Positions 59,062 through 64,000 of a stretch of DNA of 64,000 bases are shown here, piece after piece; position 1 is the stretch's first letter; each line of letters starts with the position of its first letter. Made by a program: the position numbers and the translations under genes. Source of the stretch: DATKXO01 sp035528995 (GTDB lineage: Bacteria; Planctomycetota; Phycisphaerae; UBA1845); assembly GCA_035528995.1 (NCBI GenBank), contig DATKXO010000453.1, positions 1 to 64,000 of the forward strand, read 5' to 3'. A model generated the notes under the pieces. That model worked only from the letters and a program-made list of their open reading frames with translations, was not told the DNA's origin and did not search any database.

Positions 59062-59760
59062 CTATCCTGCTTCAGCCGGCTCGGCCTGCATCTTGTACAG
59101 ACTGGCCCGGTCGCCCAACAGAATCAGCAAACGAACGTCACGCTTGTCCAGGACGGCCGCATCGGGGAAGTCGTCCCGGATGGCCTCCAGGCGTGCATCG
59201 GCCGCCGCCAGCATATCCTCGCGGTCGCCGAATATGAGCCCGCCGCTGGGGCAGGCCGTCACGCAGGCCGGCAGGAGCCCGGCGTGGACCCGGTCCACGC
59301 ACATGAGGCACTTGTGCATCTGGCCCGTCGCCGGGTCCTGACGCGGTAGGTCGAACGGGCAGGCCCGGCGGATGCGCTCATAGTCCTCCGCGGCCGTCAG
59401 CTCGTTGTACAGCACGGCGCCGGTCTCCTCGTCGATGGTGATGGCGTCCTTGTTCTCGGCCGCCTGACGACACGGTGCGTCCAGGCAATGGCGGCAGGAG
59501 CTGCGCATGAAGTTCCAGACCAGCGTCCCGTCCGGCCGCTCGGCCTCGTTGAAGAGGATCAGCAGCCGCTGGGTCGCCGACAGGTCCGGCGGATTCTCGT
59601 AGCTGCCCCGATTGACGGGCACCTCCTCTTCCGCTGCCAGTCCGTTCCACTGCTTGCAGGCCACCTGGCAGGACCGGCATGCGAAACACTTGGTTGTGTC
59701 CATCAAGAATGACTTACCGTTCCCTGAGGGACCGGGTGAAATGACCGGTTCATCTGCCAT
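59062..59760 (-). CDS. fdhB: Formate dehydrogenase iron-sulfur subunit (FdhB)
   Basis: The 232-residue protein carries ferredoxin motifs for four [4Fe-4S] clusters: DTTKCFACRSCQVACKQWNG, SSCRHCLDAPCRQ, RACPFDLP and CLMCVDRVHAGLLPACVTACPSG. It passes electrons from FdhA to the cytochrome. No C-terminal membrane helix is evident, in contrast to FdnH, so attachment is likely through the lipoprotein cytochrome. It follows fdhA by 3 bp, and overlaps nothing. Confidence 0.95.
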   Translation of the reverse strand: MADEPVISPGPSGNGKSFLMDTTKCFACRSCQVACKQWNGLAAEEEVPVNRGSYENPPDLSATQRLLILFNEAERPDGTLVWNFMRSSCRHCLDAPCRQAAENKDAITIDEETGAVLYNELTAAEDYERIRRACPFDLPRQDPATGQMHKCLMCVDRVHAGLLPACVTACPSGGLIFGDREDMLAAADARLEAIRDDFPDAAVLDKRDVRLLILLGDRASLYKMQAEPAEAG

Positions 59761-59763
59761 GGC

Positions 59764-62700
59764 TTATGACTCCTTTACCACGTCAACCATGAAGGCCTTG
59801 CTTTCGGGAATCCGCGTGTTGGGATCGCCCACGTTGGGGGTCAACAGGTTGCCGCTGCTCAGCCGCGTCTTGTCCATCGTTGGCGCGGCCCACCCGAAGC
59901 ACCAGGGGACGCCCACCTGATGGACGGTCTCACCCTGGATGGTGAACGGCTTGAACCGCTTGGTGACGATGGCCACCGCCTGGACCTCGCCCCGGATGCT
60001 CCTGACCCGCACCCGCTCGCCGTTGGCGATGCCCTTTTCCGCGGCCAGTTCCTCGGACATCTCCACCCACATCTCCGGCTGCAGCTCGTTGAGCCAGGGG
60101 ACCCAGCGAGTCATCACGCCGGTCTGCCAGTGCTCGACCACCCGATACGTCGAGCACACGATGGGGTATTGCGGATCGCCCGGATCGGCCAGCAGGTCCA
60201 TGCCCCCCACGGGGGGTATGTGGGCCACCGGGTTGCTCCGGTTCGGGTGGCCCATCGGGTTGGTGGCCAGTGGGGACTCCACCGGCTCGTAGTGCTCGGG
60301 CACCGGCCCGTCCTTCATGCTGGCACTGGCCGGGTAAACGTTGCTGAAAATGCGCCCGACGCCCTCGGGCTGCATGATGAAGGGTAGATAGGAACTTTCG
60401 TTGAGCGTCCCGTCCGGATTGTTGAGCGGCGGGGCGCCGCCGTCGGGTACGTCGCCGACCCATTTCCCTTCAGCAGCGTTCCAGGCGATCACCGGCGTCT
60501 GAGGCTTGAACGGATTGCCCAGCAGGTTCACGCTGGCCCGATTGTAGATGATGCGGCGGTTGACCGGCCAGCACCACGACCAGTTGGCGTTCAGTCCGAT
60601 GCCCTCGGTCTCCCGCTCGCGCTTGGCCATCTTGTTGCCGGCCTCCTTGGTCCAGGAGTTACAATACAGCCAGTTACCCGAGGAGGTCGTCCCGTCGGCC
60701 TGCAACGCCGAGAAGCTGGGAACCAGATCGCCCGCACTGTATTGCGTCTCGCCGACGACGGTATCGACCAGGAAGTACCCGTTGATCTCCTTGGCCAGAA
60801 GATGCGTGGGCACCTCCGACCCGCCGAAGTAGTCCCACTTCAGGTTCAGAATCGGATCGGCGAACACGCTGCCGTCGGCCTCGTACAGACGCCGCACCTC
60901 GGTGAAGATCTCGTTCATGATCTCCGCGTCGGGCATGGCCTCGCCCGGCGGATCCACGGCCTTGTAGCGCCACTGGGCCCACCGGCCGGAGTTGGTGATG
61001 CTGCCCTCCTTCTCCACAGAGGCGGCGCACGGCAGTTGCCACACTTCGGTCTGGATGTCCGCGGGATTCATGCCCGGCCCGCGCCAGAACTCGGCCGTCT
61101 CCGAGTCGTAGATGTTGACGTTGACCAGCCAGTCGAGCTTGGCCAAAGCCTGCCGCACCTTGTTGGCGTTGGCGCTGCTGTTGGCCGGGTTCTGCCCCCA
61201 GGCGAAGAGGCCCTTGATGGTCCCGTCGTACATCGCGTCGAACAGGGTCTGCCAGGCGTAGTCGACCCCGTTGTCACGCTTGGGTAGCCAGTCGTAGCCG
61301 AAGTCGTTGTCCGAAGTGGCCGCACTGCCGAACATGCTCTTCAGGAAGCTGACCGTGTACTTGGGATAGTTGCCCCACCAACTGAGGCTTCGCGGTTCCA
61401 CCGTCGCTGGCGTCCATCGTCCGTTGTACACGCTCAACGTCGTGTCCGACTCCTGCGGACTCTTGAGGTAGCCCGGCCAGATGTGGAACAGCAGGCAGTG
61501 GTCCGTCGAACCCTGCACGTTGGACTCGCCGCGCAAGGCGTTGACGCCGCCGCCGGCCACCCCGATGTTGCCCAGCAGAAGCTGGATCAGCGACATGGTC
61601 CGGATGTTCTGGGCGCCGACGGTGTGCTGCGTCCAGCCCATCGCGTACATGATCGTGCCGGAGCGGTCGGGCAGATAGCAGTTGAGCACGTACGTCTCGT
61701 ACACCTTCTGCAGAAGCTCGGTGGGCGTGCCCGTGATGCCCGACACCGTCGCCAGGTCGTACCGCGAGTAATGGTCCTTGAGAATCTGGAACACGCAGCG
61801 CGGATGTTGCAGGCTGCGGTCCTTGACGATCACGCCGTCCTCGTCGGTCTCGAAGACCCAACTGGAACCGTCGTAACTGCGCTTCTCCGCGTTGTAGCCG
61901 CTGAACAGGCCGGTCGAGGGGTCGAAGGCGTAGCCCTCGGCCACCACGTACCCGGCGTTGGTGTAGTTGGCGACGTACTCCTCCTGGATGAGGTGGTTCG
62001 CCAACAGGTAGTTGATCATGCCGCCCAGGAACGCGATGTCCGTCCCGCTGCGAAGCGGCGCGTAGACGTCTGCCTTGCTGGAGGTACGGGTAAAGCGTGG
62101 GTCCACGTTGATCAGCTTCGCCCCCCGCGCCCGGGCCTCGGCCACCCAGCGGAAGGAGATGGGATGGTTCTCCGCCGCGTTCGAGCCCATGATCAGGATG
62201 ACATCGCTGTTCTGCAGGTCGATCCAGTGGTTGGTCATCGCACCCCGCCCGAATGAAGCCGCCAGACTGGCGACCGTGGCGGAGTGTCAGTTCCTCGCCT
62301 GGTGTTCGATGTACACCAGGCCCAAGGCCCGGAGCATCTTCTGATAGAGCCAGCACTCCTCGTTGTCCATCGCCGCGCTGCCCAGCGACGCGATCCCCAG
62401 TGTGCGGTTGACCGTGCTGCCCGCGGCGTTGGTTGCCTCGAACGTCGCGTCCCGAGTCGCCTTGATCCGCTGGGCGATCGCCGTGACCGCTGCGGACCAG
62501 GATATCTCCGTCCACTCGTCGGCCCCCGCGGCGCGGTACCGCACCGTCTTCAGGCGGTTCTCGTTGTTGGCCATCTGGTACAGCGAGGACCCTTTGGAGC
62601 AGGCCGTCCCTTCGTTGATCGGGTGCTCCGGGTCGCCTTCGATGTTGATGACCGCACCGCCGGACGCGTCCACAACGAACCCGCACCCCACCGCGCAGTA

Positions 62701-62856
62701 TGGGCACACGGTCGTGGTGCGGGTGGCCTCCGCAAGGTTCTTGCGGAGCTCCACGGCGTGAGCCTTCACCGGGTGGAGGGCAAACCCCATCCCGGCGACG
62801 GCCACCCCCGCGGTTACCGCGGAGGTTTTTAAAAACTCTCTGCGTGTGACTAGCAT
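59764..62856 (-). CDS. fdhA: Formate dehydrogenase catalytic subunit, selenoprotein (FdhA)
   Basis: The catalytic subunit oxidises formate at a Mo/W-bis-pterin site with a Sec ligand. The frame runs 1030 codons if the TGA at 62289-62287 (codon 190) is read as Sec: VYIEHQARN-U-HSATVASLAASFGRG, the family's selenocysteine position. Start ATG 62856 (AGGAGGTACGG). A Tat signal (RREFLKTSAVTAGVAVAGMG) directs the folded protein outside. CPYCAVGCG binds the N-terminal [4Fe-4S]. Other family sequences include GSNAAENHPISF, GWTQHTVGAQN and NIRTMSLIQLLLGNIG. C-terminal segments (SYRVVEHWQTGVMTRWVPWL) are typical. A SECIS-like hairpin follows the TGA. Selenium-dependent with fdhB, fdhE and the cytochrome. 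Confidence 0.95.
62258..62274 (-). promoter_or_regulatory. Bacterial SECIS hairpin of fdhA
   Basis: In mRNA sense GTCGCCA-GTC-TGGCGGC (62274-62258): 7 bp, one G-U, with a GTC loop. It starts 12 bases after the TGA codon, and the loop is 19 bases from it, as in E. coli fdnG. Confidence 0.72.
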
Positions 62857-63765
62857 CCGTACCTCCTGTGCTGGAAAGGACCCTGACGACTCAGAGGAAT
62901 TGGGCAGCTGCAATAATGCCTATAACGATGTCTTGATCTGGAATAGAGGTGGGGAGAGGCGCGGTGGATGCCGGTCAACAACCCGACCGAACCTGGAGCA
63001 CAGGACCACCCGGCCGCGGCGTCCATCGCCGGGGACGCGACCAGCCAGCGCAATCCCCGCGTCGCCGATCGAGCCGACCCATCGAGAATCGGGGTGCTCG
63101 ACCAGTTCCGAAAGTATGGACTCTGCCCGCGGCCCGGAAGCCCTGTCCGTCCAGTCATTGCGGAGCGCTCCTGCACATCACTGTGCACGCGCCCCTCACC
63201 AGCCACCCCCAGTATGGCCAAACGGCACCGCCCAGTCAAGCGGGAAGAGGCTCTTAAGTCACTGCAATACAAGGAGTTTCGTTATGTTCTGCCAAGCATA
63301 ACGCCCCCCTCGCCGGCGGGTCGCCGCGCATCTGGCCCGCCGCCGCGCGGTCAGTGCTACTGTGCGCCGCGGGGGCGACGATCCCTCGCCCACTGAGCGG
63401 GGCAACACATCCCTTGCTGAAACCCGCGCTTCCATCATGCCGGGGCCAACCGGTCGGGCCACGTCCGGAGCAGCCGGTTTTTCTCAACCTCAGGTTCACA
63501 ACGGAGGTGTACGCCCGGCTCAGGGGCGGGGGTGCGCGGCGGGTCGACCGGCGGGTGCGGTGTGGTCTGCTTTCCACGGGCAGTGGCCATCGCCCTCCTA
63601 CGGGTACATTCTCGCTTTCTTGTTTAAGCGTCTTAACGTGTGACTGAACCCCGGGGTCCACCTGTCCCACAAACGATCGCCCCAGCGCTCGGCAGTCGCG
63701 ATCAAGCCGAAGGTCGAGCCTCGAGTTTCGAACCAGAGCGGAACGCCAACGTAACCCTCGCTGCC
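62857..63765. other. Gene-poor region upstream of fdhA
   Basis: About 0.9 kb with no frame that looks coding on either strand. It holds the fdhA leader (AGGAGG ahead of ATG 62856) and a GC-rich inverted repeat CGGCGGG (63314-63320) / CCCGCCG (63336-63342). I did not find a tRNA, including selC, by its T-loop. Confidence 0.4.
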
Positions 63766-63794
63766 TTGGCAACATGCGCCTCTCTCTCTATACT
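63766..63794 (+). promoter_or_regulatory. Promoter near the right edge
   Basis: TTGGCA (63766-63771), 17 bases, TATACT (63789-63794): 5 of 6 for each box. It points to the gene that starts near 63852. Confidence 0.62.
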
Positions 63795-63851
63795 GACCAT
63801 CGTGTCGGGCGGCCCGCAGCAGACGACGTACGCGACCGCCGCCGCCCGTTC

Positions 63852-64000
63852 GTGGATCCAGGCCCCGTGGAATCAATCCGACCAGATCATCCGACCGACG
63901 AAACGGACCCCGAAAAAACGGAGCACGAACGGGCAGCTCGAGACCAGACCATCGAGTGGCCTATTCGCCGATATCACCGCTCGGGGCGGCAGACCGCCCT
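63852..64000 (+). CDS. Start of an unidentified gene at the right edge (incomplete)
   Basis: A frame open to the edge begins at GTG 63852 (VDPGPVESIRPDHPTDETDP..., acidic, then RDQTIEWPIRRYHRSGRQ). A TTG at 63766 would also be in frame but falls in the -35 box. The call rests on the upstream promoter and lack of stops only; family unknown. Confidence 0.4.
   Translation, partial: MDPGPVESIRPDHPTDETDPEKTEHERAARDQTIEWPIRRYHRSGRQTA

Noticed and set aside
62287..62913. A separate 208-residue short formate-dehydrogenase protein
   Set aside because: It is the N-terminal part of fdhA before the Sec codon.
62968..63396. Small frames in the region upstream of fdhA
   Set aside because: Low complexity, Pro/Arg-rich, overlapping on both strands, with no ribosome-binding site or family motif.
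1..64000. CRISPR arrays, insertion sequences, rRNA and tRNA genes
   Set aside because: None was seen: no regular spacer-repeat array, no transposase motif, no GGTTCGAATCC-type T-loop with a fitting cloverleaf.

Overview
The window is high-GC DNA (roughly two thirds G+C by eye) packed with genes typical of Planctomycetota, most likely a Phycisphaerae-like lineage. The evidence is an H-X9-DG pseudopilin, CRTAC1/ASPIC-type lipoproteins, dockerin-like endings on secreted proteins, a PEP-CTERM protein, a YCF48 protein, many TPR proteins and a membrane Ser/Thr kinase. The assignment rests on gene content only; no rRNA or tRNA gene was seen.

Layout. 1-2195 (-): an open-ended YCF48/PIG-L-like gene running off the left edge. 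2.3-8.2 kb (+): a secreted protein, rpmA, obgE, coaX, an MnmE-like GTPase and a Ser/Thr kinase. 8.3-11.6 kb (-): two tandem paralogous membrane-anchored proteins, an FtsB-like protein and enolase. 12-17.2 kb: a thrombospondin-3/FKBP lipoprotein, homogentisate dioxygenase, a NicO-like transporter, a tiny lipoprotein and an orphan Opp/Dpp ATPase. 17.4-26.2 kb (+): a flagellar block of two flagellins, an oversized FliD, FliS and a TPR protein. 26.3-30.0 kb (-): a translationally coupled CRTAC1 lipoprotein and TPR protein. 30.1-33.3 kb (-): three exported proteins (cobalamin-protein-like PEP-CTERM, H-X9-DG pseudopilin, dockerin-like) behind a well-formed cobalamin riboswitch, a strong promoter and tandem palindromes. 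33.4-38.4 kb (-): L,D-transpeptidase, CsgG-like protein, FHA-GAF-PP2C phosphatase and MazG-like protein. 38.9-42.3 kb (-): ispG, with a 192-bp copy of its 3' end on the far side of a lower-GC three-gene cassette that includes a TIGR04255-like protein. 42.5-46 kb (-): DnaE.

46.3-56.9 kb (-) is a redox cluster: MarR-type regulator, 2-oxoacid:ferredoxin oxidoreductase (KorDABC), an NfnB/GltD-like flavoprotein fused to an MvhD domain, HdrCB, HdrA-MvhD, a Zn ribbon and a small ferredoxin. HdrA is read through an in-frame TGA as a selenoprotein. 57.4-62.9 kb (-) is a formate dehydrogenase operon (FdhA with an in-frame TGA/Sec, FdhB, FdhE, pentaheme lipoprotein). Together these suggest low-potential electrons from 2-oxoacids and formate feeding ferredoxin, heterodisulfide-reductase-type flavin bifurcation and periplasmic cytochromes. 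The last kilobase is gene-poor, with one good promoter pointing to a gene that leaves the right edge.

Main points for follow-up: the cobalamin-riboswitch exported operon, the TIGR04255 cassette bracketed by duplicated ispG ends, the Sec-containing HdrA in a Kor-Hdr-NfnB cluster, the TSP3-FKBP fusion and the repeat-expanded FliD.
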